From Nocardia salmonicida NBRC 13393 (GTDB lineage: Bacteria; Actinomycetota; Actinomycetes; Mycobacteriales; Mycobacteriaceae): a stretch of 64,000 nucleotides of DNA. Below the pieces are notes generated by a model, which was not told the DNA's origin, searched no databases, and saw nothing but the letters and a program-made list of their open reading frames with translations. Position 1 is the first letter of the stretch, and each line of letters starts with the position of its first letter. The stretch spans positions 46,942 to 110,941 of the forward strand of contig NZ_BDBR01000042.1 of assembly GCF_001613085.1 (NCBI RefSeq), written 5' to 3'. Positions 1 through 8,900 of the stretch are shown here, piece by piece. A program made the translations under genes and the position numbers.

Positions 1-672
1 GAGCAGGCGCGGCAGGTAGTAGCCGACCGTCAGGCTGATCAGGCAGAACACGACGGTGATGGCTCCGACGTCGGCGAGCGAGCCGGCCAGCGTCTCGTGC
101 TCGCCGGCGATGGTGCCGACGATCACCAGCAGCAGCGTGATCGCCGACCCGATGCGCACCGGCTTGTCCATCCGATCCGCGAACTCCGTCGACCAGCGGC
201 GCACCAGCATGCCGAGGCCGACCGGAACCAGCACGATGGCGAACACCTGGATGACCTTGCTCAGCTGCAGACCGACCGAACTGTCCTCGCCGCTCGGCTC
301 GAAGTAGCCGATGGCGAAGTTCGTCACCACCGGCACCGTGACGACCGCGATGATCGAATTGACCGCGGTCAGCGACACATTCAGCGCCACGTCGCCGCGG
401 AACAGGTGGCTGAACAGGTTCGCAGTCGTCCCGCCGGGCGAGGCGGCGAGCAGCATCATGCCGACCGCCAGAATCGGCGTCAGGTCGAACAGCAGCACCA
501 GACCGAACGCGACCACCGGTAGCACCAGCAATTGACACACCAGCGCGATGGCGACGATGCGCGGCGTCTTCGCGATCCGGGCGAAGTCGGCGCCGGTGAG
601 CGAGAGCCCGAGGCCGAACATGATCACCGCCAGCGCCAACGGCAGACCGACTGATACCAGTGGAGAGTTCAT
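1..672 (-). CDS. Bile acid:sodium symporter (BASS) family transporter, 3' end cut by window
   Basis: The first 224 residues of a polytopic membrane protein are visible; the C-terminus lies outside the window. The chain is a run of hydrophobic segments with the BASS-type motif SPGGTTANLFSH near residue 80, which sits in the substrate region of Na+-coupled bile acid, pantothenate and organic anion transporters. About seven of the usual nine to ten membrane segments are present. The start is the ATG at 672. A perfect inverted repeat lies about 47 bases upstream, suggesting control separate from the peptidase operon that ends at 791. The family call is sound; the substrate cannot be told from sequence. 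Confidence 0.85.
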   Translation of the reverse strand, partial: MNSPLVSVGLPLALAVIMFGLGLSLTGADFARIAKTPRIVAIALVCQLLVLPVVAFGLVLLFDLTPILAVGMMLLAASPGGTTANLFSHLFRGDVALNVSLTAVNSIIAVVTVPVVTNFAIGYFEPSGEDSSVGLQLSKVIQVFAIVLVPVGLGMLVRRWSTEFADRMDKPVRIGSAITLLLVIVGTIAGEHETLAGSLADVGAITVVFCLISLTVGYYLPRLL

Positions 673-718
673 AGCCACACACTTCTGGTCGAGCAGTCCG
701 AGTCGAGGTACCGACCGG

Positions 719-740
719 ATTGAGACGCATCGGTCTCAAT
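719..740. promoter_or_regulatory. Perfect inverted repeat, candidate operator
   Basis: The repeat is ATTGAGAC, six bases, then GTCTCAAT. It lies upstream of the BASS gene start at 672. A second, shorter GTCTC/GAGAC pair lies at 788-805. Size and symmetry suit a TetR- or GntR-type dimer, but no regulator gene is adjacent. Confidence 0.5.
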
Positions 741-790
741 CACGCAGCGTAGCCACCTGTGACGCTCGTCGCAGTGAAATCGACAAGGTC

Positions 791-1858
791 TCACCCCGTC
801 GAGACGACAGCCTCCGGGGCCGCGGCATGACTGCCGGTGCACAGATCGTGGACGAAGCGCATCTTCTCCAGCACCCGTTCGGGCAGGACGAAGGGGTACA
901 GGTCGTCGCGGCCCATCGAGCGGTTGACCATGTTCAGCGACCAGGTCAGCGGCAGCCAGAGCTCGATGATCTTGTCGAACCCCGCGCGGCCGATCTGCGG
1001 GCGGTCGAGGGTAGCGCCCGCGGGTGCGAGGCCGAAGGCCGCCGCCGTATCGAGGGTGTCGCGGATGTGCAGATAGTGGGCGAAGGTCTCGGCCCAGTCC
1101 TCGGCGGCGTGCATGGTGGCGTAGGAGGAGACGTAGTCGCGTTTCCAGCCGCTGGGCGCGCCCTGGGAGTAGTGGCGGTCCAGGGCCGCCTGGTAGTCGG
1201 CGAAGGGATCGCCGAACAGGTCGCGAAAACGTTGCAGGGCGGCGTCATCGGCGACCAACACGGAGAAGTAGTAGTGCCCGGTCTCGTGCCGGAAGTGGCC
1301 GAGCAGAGTGCGGTACGGCTCGGCCATCTCGACGCGCAACTGCTCGCGGTGCGGGTCGTCGGCCTCGGCCAAGTCGAGGGTGACCACGCCGTTCATATGG
1401 CCGGTGAGCACGTCGTCGGTCCGGCTGGACAGCAGATCGAAGGCCAGCCCGCGCTCGGGATCCTCGTCGCGGCCGACGATCGGCAGCCCGAGCTCGACCA
1501 GTTCGAAGATCAATCGCCGTTTGGCCGTCTCGGCCTCGGCGAAGGCGGCGAGGCCGTCGGTATCGGTGTCGTTGGGCCTGGTCCTGGTGAGCTTGCACGA
1601 CACACACAGACCGGGGCCGGACGCGTCACCGTCGACCAGCCAATTGCACTGCGCCACATGCAGGTTGTCGCACAGGCGGAAGCGGTCGCTGTCGACGACG
1701 CCCGCCACGTGGTCGATCGCCTCGTCACTCGGCGGGTCGCCGATCACCACCAGCGCACGCTCGCCGAGGCTGAAACCCAATGCGCTGCGGCACGATAGGC
1801 AGACCGAGTTCTCGAAAGCCAGCTGCTGACCACAATTCGGACAAACGAAGTCACGCAC
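791..1858 (-). CDS. Zinc-ribbon putative zinc-binding metallopeptidase
   Basis: 355 residues. The N-terminus carries a zinc ribbon, CPNCG at residues 6-10 followed by CLSC, and the middle carries an HExxH-type motif, RHETGHYY, typical of the putative zinc-binding peptidase family (DUF2248 type). The start is GTG at 1858, preceded by GGAGGTG six bases away, and only three bases separate it from the stop of the transglutaminase upstream. It is therefore the last gene of the transglutaminase/ATP-grasp operon. It probably hydrolyses a peptide or amide product or activates a partner; the substrate is unknown. Confidence 0.8.
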   Translation of the reverse strand: MRDFVCPNCGQQLAFENSVCLSCRSALGFSLGERALVVIGDPPSDEAIDHVAGVVDSDRFRLCDNLHVAQCNWLVDGDASGPGLCVSCKLTRTRPNDTDTDGLAAFAEAETAKRRLIFELVELGLPIVGRDEDPERGLAFDLLSSRTDDVLTGHMNGVVTLDLAEADDPHREQLRVEMAEPYRTLLGHFRHETGHYYFSVLVADDAALQRFRDLFGDPFADYQAALDRHYSQGAPSGWKRDYVSSYATMHAAEDWAETFAHYLHIRDTLDTAAAFGLAPAGATLDRPQIGRAGFDKIIELWLPLTWSLNMVNRSMGRDDLYPFVLPERVLEKMRFVHDLCTGSHAAAPEAVVSTG

Positions 1859-1861
1859 GGA

Positions 1862-2758
1862 CTACACCTCCACCGGAGCTACATCGACCGACACCTTGAT
1901 TGTGGACTGCTTGGCATCGGTGTAGATGATGCCACGCAGCGGCGGAACGTCCTGGTAATCGCGGCCCCACGCCACCGTCACGTACCGCTCGTCGGCGAAC
2001 TGGTCGTTGGTGGGGTCGAAGGCGATCCAGCGGCCGGTGCGATCGGTGTCGTCGGTACCGGGCAACCACACCGCCGCCCAGGCGTGCGTGGCATCCACGC
2101 CGACCATGCGCTCCTTACCCGGAGGCGGGTCGGTGGCGAGGTAGCCGGAGACGTAGCGGGCGGCCAGGCCCTGCGAGCGCAGGCAGGCCGCGCCGATCCG
2201 GGCGAAGTCCTGGCAGACACCTTCGCGGGCGGCGAACACGTCGGCCACGCTGGTGCTCACCGTGGTGGAGCCCGAGCGGTACTGGAAGTCGTTGTGGATG
2301 CGCGTGTTCAGCTCGGTAACGGCTTCGAGCAGCGACCTGCCCGGCGGGAAACTCTCCGCCGCGTAGACGATCACGTCGGGGGTGATCTCGGGTGGGAGCA
2401 GGTCGAGGGTGAACTCGACGGCGAGCGGTCCGGTGTCGGTGCTCGGACGTGCCGCCTCCCACGGCATATCGACGCCCGGCATGCTCCCCGGGTGTTCGCC
2501 GTCGACATCGACCAGGGACTCACCGGTGACTTCGAGATTGCGATGCTCGGAGGTCACGTGGAAATACGTCGTGGTGTTGCCGTAGACGTCGGTGCCCACC
2601 GAGCGGTCCGAGGGGACGGGGTCGATGTAGATCTCGTGCTCGAGCAAGCGCTGGCCCGGGTACTCGCGCGGGGTGAGGTACGCGCGACCGTAGGAGCTGG
2701 TCACCTCGTCGGAGTAGCTGTAGGTGGTGCGGTGCACCACCATGTATCGCCGGGTCAT
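1862..2758 (-). CDS. Transglutaminase-like cysteine protease-fold protein
   Basis: 298 residues. The N-terminal beta domain starts MTRRYMVVHRTTYSYSDEV, as in transglutaminase-like proteins with the bacterial N-terminal region. The catalytic triad is visible: Cys in REGVCQDFARI, His in DATHAWAAV and Asp in FDPTND. The ATG overlaps the TGA of the ATP-grasp gene (ATGA at 2755-2758), so the two are translationally coupled. M. tuberculosis has a comparable set (Rv2566-Rv2569c, from memory). It probably cleaves or transfers a peptide-type amide; the substrate is unknown. Confidence 0.87.
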   Translation of the reverse strand: MTRRYMVVHRTTYSYSDEVTSSYGRAYLTPREYPGQRLLEHEIYIDPVPSDRSVGTDVYGNTTTYFHVTSEHRNLEVTGESLVDVDGEHPGSMPGVDMPWEAARPSTDTGPLAVEFTLDLLPPEITPDVIVYAAESFPPGRSLLEAVTELNTRIHNDFQYRSGSTTVSTSVADVFAAREGVCQDFARIGAACLRSQGLAARYVSGYLATDPPPGKERMVGVDATHAWAAVWLPGTDDTDRTGRWIAFDPTNDQFADERYVTVAWGRDYQDVPPLRGIIYTDAKQSTIKVSVDVAPVEV

Positions 2759-5700
2759 CCGACCATCCTGGTGTTACCCCAGAGGGGCTGGATGCCCGCC
2801 GGGACAGCGAGTTTGGTGGTTTCGAACGATTCGGCCAGCTTGCGCAGTCGCAAGTGCACCCCCTCCAGCAGTTCCACCAGCTCGGTCCGTACGCCGTCGT
2901 CATCGGTGTTCTCCAGGTCGGCCGGGTCGACCCGGCGCAGCATGCGCTGAGCATCGGCGAGCAGCCGCTGCGGGCGCGAGACGCCGGAACCGCCCGGCAG
3001 TGCCTGGAAATCGGCCTCGAGACGGTCGAGCTGATAGATCAGCGAACGCGGATTGCCCGCATCGAACAGCAACAATCCCGCCAGCGCTGCAACGCGCGGC
3101 GCACCACGATGGCGGCGACGGTAACTCACCGCCGACTCGGTCGCGGTGAGCACGGCCTCGGCGACCACTCCTTGCGCCTCGGCCGAACTCCGCTGCCCCA
3201 GAGCGGCATTGATCAGCGACGTCACGGCGAGCCCACGCTCGATCCGTTTGCCGATGTCCATGACGTACCAGCCGGTGTCGCGCACCATCGACTCGGCCCC
3301 GATCCCCGACAGCGACAGCAACGCCGCCAGCGTCAGCGAATGCACCGCCGACAGCGCCGTCTCCTGGTCGGTACTGGCACTGCGGAATTCGGCCAGCGCG
3401 CGATCGACAGCACCGACGATCATCCAGGTGTCACCGGAGAGCTGATCGCGCACCGCCCGCGCGGCGGACCCGTAGTGATCCACCGCGTACGACAACGACC
3501 CGGCCAGCTCACGATCCCCGGTCACCGAAGCCAGATACTGGAAGCCCTCGGCCGAAGCCCCCGCCACCGCACGTCGCGCGGCGACACCCTCTTGACCACT
3601 GGAATCCATCGGGCGATGGGTGAACTGGCCCTGCGCCTGCCGCGACCGAGCGAGAACCGGCTCGGGCTCGGGCTCGGGAACCGGCTCCGGACCACGTTCG
3701 GGCGTGACGCCGGTGGTGCGCAACGCGCGCGCCAGCGCACTGGTTCCTGCCCGCTCCCAAGGCGCCTCCGCCTCATCGACCCCGGAATCGGGTTCCGGCT
3801 CGCCAGCTGTGGATTGATCCTGTCCGGCGCTCTGGCTCTGCACCGCCGACTGTGCTGCCTTCGGCTCGGACGGAGCGTCGTGACGCACCGCGCCCGTTGC
3901 TTCTTCGTCGCTCGATGACGGGGTGTCGCGAGCGGGTTCTTCGACACCTGCCGAATCATCCTGCTCAGCAGCGGAATTCGAAACCTTCGCGGCAGCGTCA
4001 TCTTGGGACCGCACCGCTGTCAGCTGACCGATTCCGTCGGGCAGCACCGACTGCGGAGCGACGGTGCCCGTGGTGATCGACAGGGCGCGCATGAGGATCG
4101 GCAAGGCTTCGGCGCCGTCCAGCCAGGGGCGGTAGCGGTAGTCCCGATAGACGTCATGGGTGGCGGCGAGCAAGCGCACCACCGACTCGGCGCGTTCGCT
4201 GTAGCGGCCCATCCAGAACAGGTCGTTGAGCACACGCGGTGAACTGATCGCCTCGACGACCGGCACCGCCCTGCGCGACCGCTCCTCTGGCGGCGCTTCC
4301 GAACCCACCGCGGGCACGGTGGCCGGGGCCGCGCGCACCCACACGTCCTTGGCGGCGACCTTGATCACGCTGCGGGTCGGTTCGAGCCGCATGCGCTGCT
4401 GGCCGAGTCCACCCGACATCGCCGTATAGCCGCCCCGCCTGGCCAGCGAGAACAACCGCATGCCCACCGGCGCGGGCGCCAACCCCGCCGGGCCGTCGAC
4501 CGCGGGCGCGACCGAGAACTCGGCGGGTTCCTGCCCCACCCACTTCCACCGTTCGACCTCGATCCGGGCGGCGAGGTCGGCGCGTTCGGCCGCCGACAGG
4601 CTCGGTCCGAAGATCGTGGAGCCGTCGACGGCGGAGCGCAGCACCAGATCACCGACGTGCGACACCAGGTGCGCGCGTTCGGTGTCGTCGCCACCCCAGT
4701 ACGTGGGGGTCGCGTCGAGCAACAGATCCTCGCCGAGCACCGAGCGGGCGATGCGCGGCAGGAACGGGCTCAGCGCGGGCGATTCCAGCAGCCCGCTGCC
4801 GAGGGTGTTCACCACCGTCACCGCTCCGCGGCGCAGCACCTCGACCAGACCCACCACACCCAGCCGCGAATCGGGTCGCAGATCCAGCGGGTCGGAGAAC
4901 TCGGCGTCGACGCGCCGCAGCACCACATCGACCCGTTCCAAGCTGCCGAGCGAGCGCATCCACAACGCGCCGTCGCGCACCACCAGGTCGGAGCTCTCGA
5001 CCAGTGGAAAACCGAGCATCTGCGCGAGATATGCCTGGTCGAAAGCGGTTTCGGAATGCGAACCCGGGCTGAGCACGACGACGACCGGCTCTTCCTCGTC
5101 GGCCAGCTCGGGCGCCGCCTCCTCGAGCATCAACCGCATGGCCCTGGCGAACGGGCTGAGCGGACGCGGCCCCGCGTGCTCGAAAGCCTCGGGGATCGCC
5201 GAGGCCACCACGCGCCGGTCGGCCAAGGCGTAGCCGGCGCCCGAAGGAGCCTGCGCCCAGTCGGCCAGCACCCGGAACTGCCCGTCACTCCAACGGCTGA
5301 TGTCACAGGCATGCAGGAACAGTTGGTGGGTGCCGGGGATCGTGATGCCGTGCGCGGCCCGCACATACCCGGTATTGCCGAACACCACCTCCGGCGGCAG
5401 CAGACCCGAGCTCAGCAGTCGGCGCGGGCCGTACACATCGGTGAGCACCTCGTCGAGCACCAGCGAGCGCTGCACCAGCCCGGTTTCCAGGCGGGTCCAG
5501 TCCTCGGCGGAGACCAGCAGCGGAATCGGATCGAGGCGCCACGGTTGCGGTATCGCGGTGTCGTCCTCGCCGCCGAGACCGACCTCGGTGTAGGTGACGC
5601 CGTCGTCCTCGATCTGTCTGCGTACCCGGTGATCGATCCGATCGATCCCGCCGATCCCCTGATCGATGAAGTCGGCGGACAGCTCCGACCACATCGACCG

Positions 5701-5880
5701 CACCCGCCCGCGCCCGTCGACCAACTCGTCGTAATAGCCCGTGGTCGGCCTGCCGCACTCGTCGAAGCGCGAACCCGCCGAGCTTTCAACCCGATACCGC
5801 GCGAACTGCTCGGCAACCTGAGCGCGTACGCCCGATCCCTGCCGATTCCCGCCCCGTTGCGCTTCGTCGCGCTGAGCCAC
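2755..5880 (-). CDS. Fused circularly permuted ATP-grasp and alpha-E domain protein
   Basis: 1041 residues. Residues about 1-480 form a circularly permuted ATP-grasp ligase domain (DUF404/DUF407), with the block VVLSPGSHSETAFDQAYLAQ and the motif NTLGSGLLESPAL. From about residue 548 (DLFWMGRYSERAESVVRLL) an alpha-E (DUF403) helical domain begins. It is interrupted at about residues 605-780 by an acidic, Ser/Gln/Pro-rich, apparently disordered insert and then resumes to the end. I place the start at GTG 5880 because AGGAGG lies four bases upstream; an in-frame ATG at 5934 would overlap the previous gene. ATP-grasp enzymes form amide bonds from acyl-phosphates, so this is probably the ligase of the operon. 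Confidence 0.87.
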   Translation of the reverse strand: MAQRDEAQRGGNRQGSGVRAQVAEQFARYRVESSAGSRFDECGRPTTGYYDELVDGRGRVRSMWSELSADFIDQGIGGIDRIDHRVRRQIEDDGVTYTEVGLGGEDDTAIPQPWRLDPIPLLVSAEDWTRLETGLVQRSLVLDEVLTDVYGPRRLLSSGLLPPEVVFGNTGYVRAAHGITIPGTHQLFLHACDISRWSDGQFRVLADWAQAPSGAGYALADRRVVASAIPEAFEHAGPRPLSPFARAMRLMLEEAAPELADEEEPVVVVLSPGSHSETAFDQAYLAQMLGFPLVESSDLVVRDGALWMRSLGSLERVDVVLRRVDAEFSDPLDLRPDSRLGVVGLVEVLRRGAVTVVNTLGSGLLESPALSPFLPRIARSVLGEDLLLDATPTYWGGDDTERAHLVSHVGDLVLRSAVDGSTIFGPSLSAAERADLAARIEVERWKWVGQEPAEFSVAPAVDGPAGLAPAPVGMRLFSLARRGGYTAMSGGLGQQRMRLEPTRSVIKVAAKDVWVRAAPATVPAVGSEAPPEERSRRAVPVVEAISSPRVLNDLFWMGRYSERAESVVRLLAATHDVYRDYRYRPWLDGAEALPILMRALSITTGTVAPQSVLPDGIGQLTAVRSQDDAAAKVSNSAAEQDDSAGVEEPARDTPSSSDEEATGAVRHDAPSEPKAAQSAVQSQSAGQDQSTAGEPEPDSGVDEAEAPWERAGTSALARALRTTGVTPERGPEPVPEPEPEPVLARSRQAQGQFTHRPMDSSGQEGVAARRAVAGASAEGFQYLASVTGDRELAGSLSYAVDHYGSAARAVRDQLSGDTWMIVGAVDRALAEFRSASTDQETALSAVHSLTLAALLSLSGIGAESMVRDTGWYVMDIGKRIERGLAVTSLINAALGQRSSAEAQGVVAEAVLTATESAVSYRRRHRGAPRVAALAGLLLFDAGNPRSLIYQLDRLEADFQALPGGSGVSRPQRLLADAQRMLRRVDPADLENTDDDGVRTELVELLEGVHLRLRKLAESFETTKLAVPAGIQPLWGNTRMVG

Positions 5881-5921
5881 CGAGCCTCCTGTGTTGATTG
5901 CGGCTGGCGCCAAATGACCGA

Positions 5922-8900
5922 CTATGTACCCCACACGGTTCGTGCGCGGCGTAGGTCAAGGATGCCTGGTGCTCCGACATCGGTCGACTGTGCCGAGATC
6001 TTCGCACGGAGTTCGGCGGGATCCATCGGGTTCACCGTATGGCCGGCGGCCTCGAAACGGCGATTTCGGCGTGACTGGGCCGCGACCGCGTTGACCGGTG
6101 CGTCGTCGTAGGCCCGGCCGCCGGGGTGCACGACGTGGTAGGTGCAGCCGCCGCGGGAGATACCCGTCGCGACGTCGACCAGGTCGAACACCAGGGGCGC
6201 GTCGACGGTGATCGAGGGGTGCAGGGAGTTCGGCGGCTGCCAGGCGCGGTAGCGCACGCCCGCTACCTGCACGTCGGATTTGTCGGTGGCCAGCAGTGGT
6301 ACCGGCATGCCGTTGCAGGTCAGGACGTAGCGGCCGCGGTCGGCGCCGACCAACCGCACCTGCAACCGTTCCACCGAGGAGTCGACGTAGCGAGCGGTGC
6401 CCTGGCCGGTGGTCTGTTCGCCGAGGGTGAGCCACGGTTCGATCGCGCCGCGCAGTTCCAGCTCCGCCTCACCGATCATGGCGGTGCCGATGCGGGGGAA
6501 GCGGAACTCGGTGAACGGGTCGAGCCAGGCGGTGTCGAAGTCGACGCCCGCCGCGCGCAGGTCGGCGGCCACCTCGGCGATGTCGTTCATCAGGAAGTGC
6601 GGCAGCAGATAGCGACCGTGCAGGTTGGACCCGTGGCGGATCAGCGGCGCGCGCAGCGGCTTGTCCCAGAACATCGCGACCAGGCCGCGCACCAGCAGCG
6701 ACTGCACCATCGCCATCTGGAAATGCGGCGGCATCTCGAAGCCGCGCAGCTCCAGCAGTCCGAGTCGACCGCGGGCCGAGTCGGGGCTGTACAGCTTGTC
6801 GATGCAGAACTCGGCGCGGTGGGTGTTGCCGGTGAGATCGGTGAGCAGATGCCGCAGCGCGCGGTCGATATGCCAAGGGGCCGACTGGATTTCGTAGGGC
6901 GTCGGACCGGGGGCTTGCTCGGCGGTGAGCCGGGCGACCTCGGCGAAGGCGATCTCGAGTTCGTAGAGCGCGCCTTCACGACCCTCGTCCGCGCGGGGCG
7001 CCTGCGAGGTCGGGCCGACGAACCGACCCGCGAACAGGTACGACAGCGCGGGATGACGCTGCCAGTAGGTGAGCATGGAGACCAGCAGGTCGGGGCGGCG
7101 CAGCATCGGCGAACGCGCCGGGGTGACCCCACCGAGGGTGATGTGGTTGCCGCCGCCGGTACCGCCGTGCGTGCCGTCCACGTCGAAGGATTCCGTGCTC
7201 AGCCGGGCGAGCCTGGCCTGCTCGTACAGGGTGTTGAGCACCTCGGCCTGCTCGGCGAACGAGCTGGTCGGCATGATGTTCACCTCGATCACGCCGGGGT
7301 CGGGCGTCACCGAGAACGTCTGCAGCCGAGCGTCACTCGGCGGCGCGTAGCCCTCGAGCACCACCGGCTGCCCGATCGCCACCGCCGCCGCCTCGACCTT
7401 GGCGATCAGATCGAGGAAGTCGTCGAGCTCGGTGACCGGCGGCAGGAACACATGCAGCCGCCCCTGCCTGACCTCGGCGACAAGTGCGGTCGTCGGCGTG
7501 AAATCGGCGGACTCCACCGCGGCGGGCGGCTCGACCCGTTCCGCGCGCAGCGGTTGCTGGTAGAGCGGGTCGCTGTCGGGCAGGATCGGCGGTGCGTGCC
7601 AGGACACCGACCCGATCGGAAGACGCAGTCCGGCAGGCGAATCGCCATCGGCCAACACGATCCGACCGCGACCGCCCTCGGCCCGTCCACGACGCAGCTG
7701 CCAGTCGGCACTGGCCCAGCCCGCCCCGTCGGCCCGCCGGTGAATCGGCAGCACATACGCCGACGGCTGATCGACCGACTCCTCCAAACTCTCGAGCAAT
7801 ACCCGCCGCACCTCGGGCGAGTCCTCGGTCGGGTCGATATCGGCGGGCGGCGGATCGCCGTACGGCGCGCTCACTGTCGCCGCCAAGCGCGCCAACGGAT
7901 CCTCGAACGCGGGCCGCACCTGCGCATCGGGCAAGCCGAGGGTGCCCGCGATCTCGGCGATCAAGGCCTTGGCCGCACCGATCTCGGCGGCGGGCACCCG
8001 GTCGTGGATCACCCCGGCGGCCGAGTTGCTCGGCTGGGAGCGGGTCAGCTGGATGTGCGGGTGGGCCGTCTGCGGCGCACTCCCGGATCTCCTGTCCTTC
8101 TTGCCGCGAACTTTCTTTATCCCCAGGATCCTTCGCAGTTCGTCCGCGGCCTTCTCGGCGGCCTCGGCCGACGCCTTCGCTTCCCGCTTCGACACCTCGG
8201 CCTTCGTCACCGGGCGATCACTGCCACCGGCGTCGGCGCAGGCCTGCTGGCTCTCCGCGGTGCGGCGATGCTCGGCGGCGACCAACTCGACGGGCTCGTC
8301 GATCAGCACCGGTCCGTCGCCGGACTCCACCTCTTCGAGACCCTCGACCTCGACGGCAGGTTCTGCGTCCTGCGCGAGATCGCCCGCATCGGCATCGTCG
8401 ACCAGATCGGCACCGCTCATCTCGCCGTCGCGTCGGAAGTCGTCATCGTCGGCGAGGCCGAGCGCGACGACCGCGGCAGCGACTTCGTCACCACCGACCC
8501 GACGACGCGGGTCGAGGACCGGGACCATGTCGACAGGGACGACCGTGGGCGGGCGCTCATCGAGCACCGATACCGCGTCGACCGACGCGGGCACGTCATC
8601 GGCCGCGATCGGGCCGGACTCGTCCGCCAGGCCGAGCGCGACCACGGCGGTCGCGACCTCGGCACCGGCCGGTGCGTATCCATTCGAGGGGGTGGCCCCC
8701 GCCGTTTCGGTGGCACCCCGCGGGGCCGGTGTCTGCCGCGAAACCGGCGTCCACGGATCGGTGAGCAGGTCCTGCCGCTGCCAGATCGGCACGCCATCGG
8801 CCCGCCAGGCGATCGCGATCTCCCAGCGGGGCAACGGTTCTCCGGGATACCACTTGCCCTGCCGGTACTGCACGATGCCGGTCGGCGCGTAGATCGAGCG

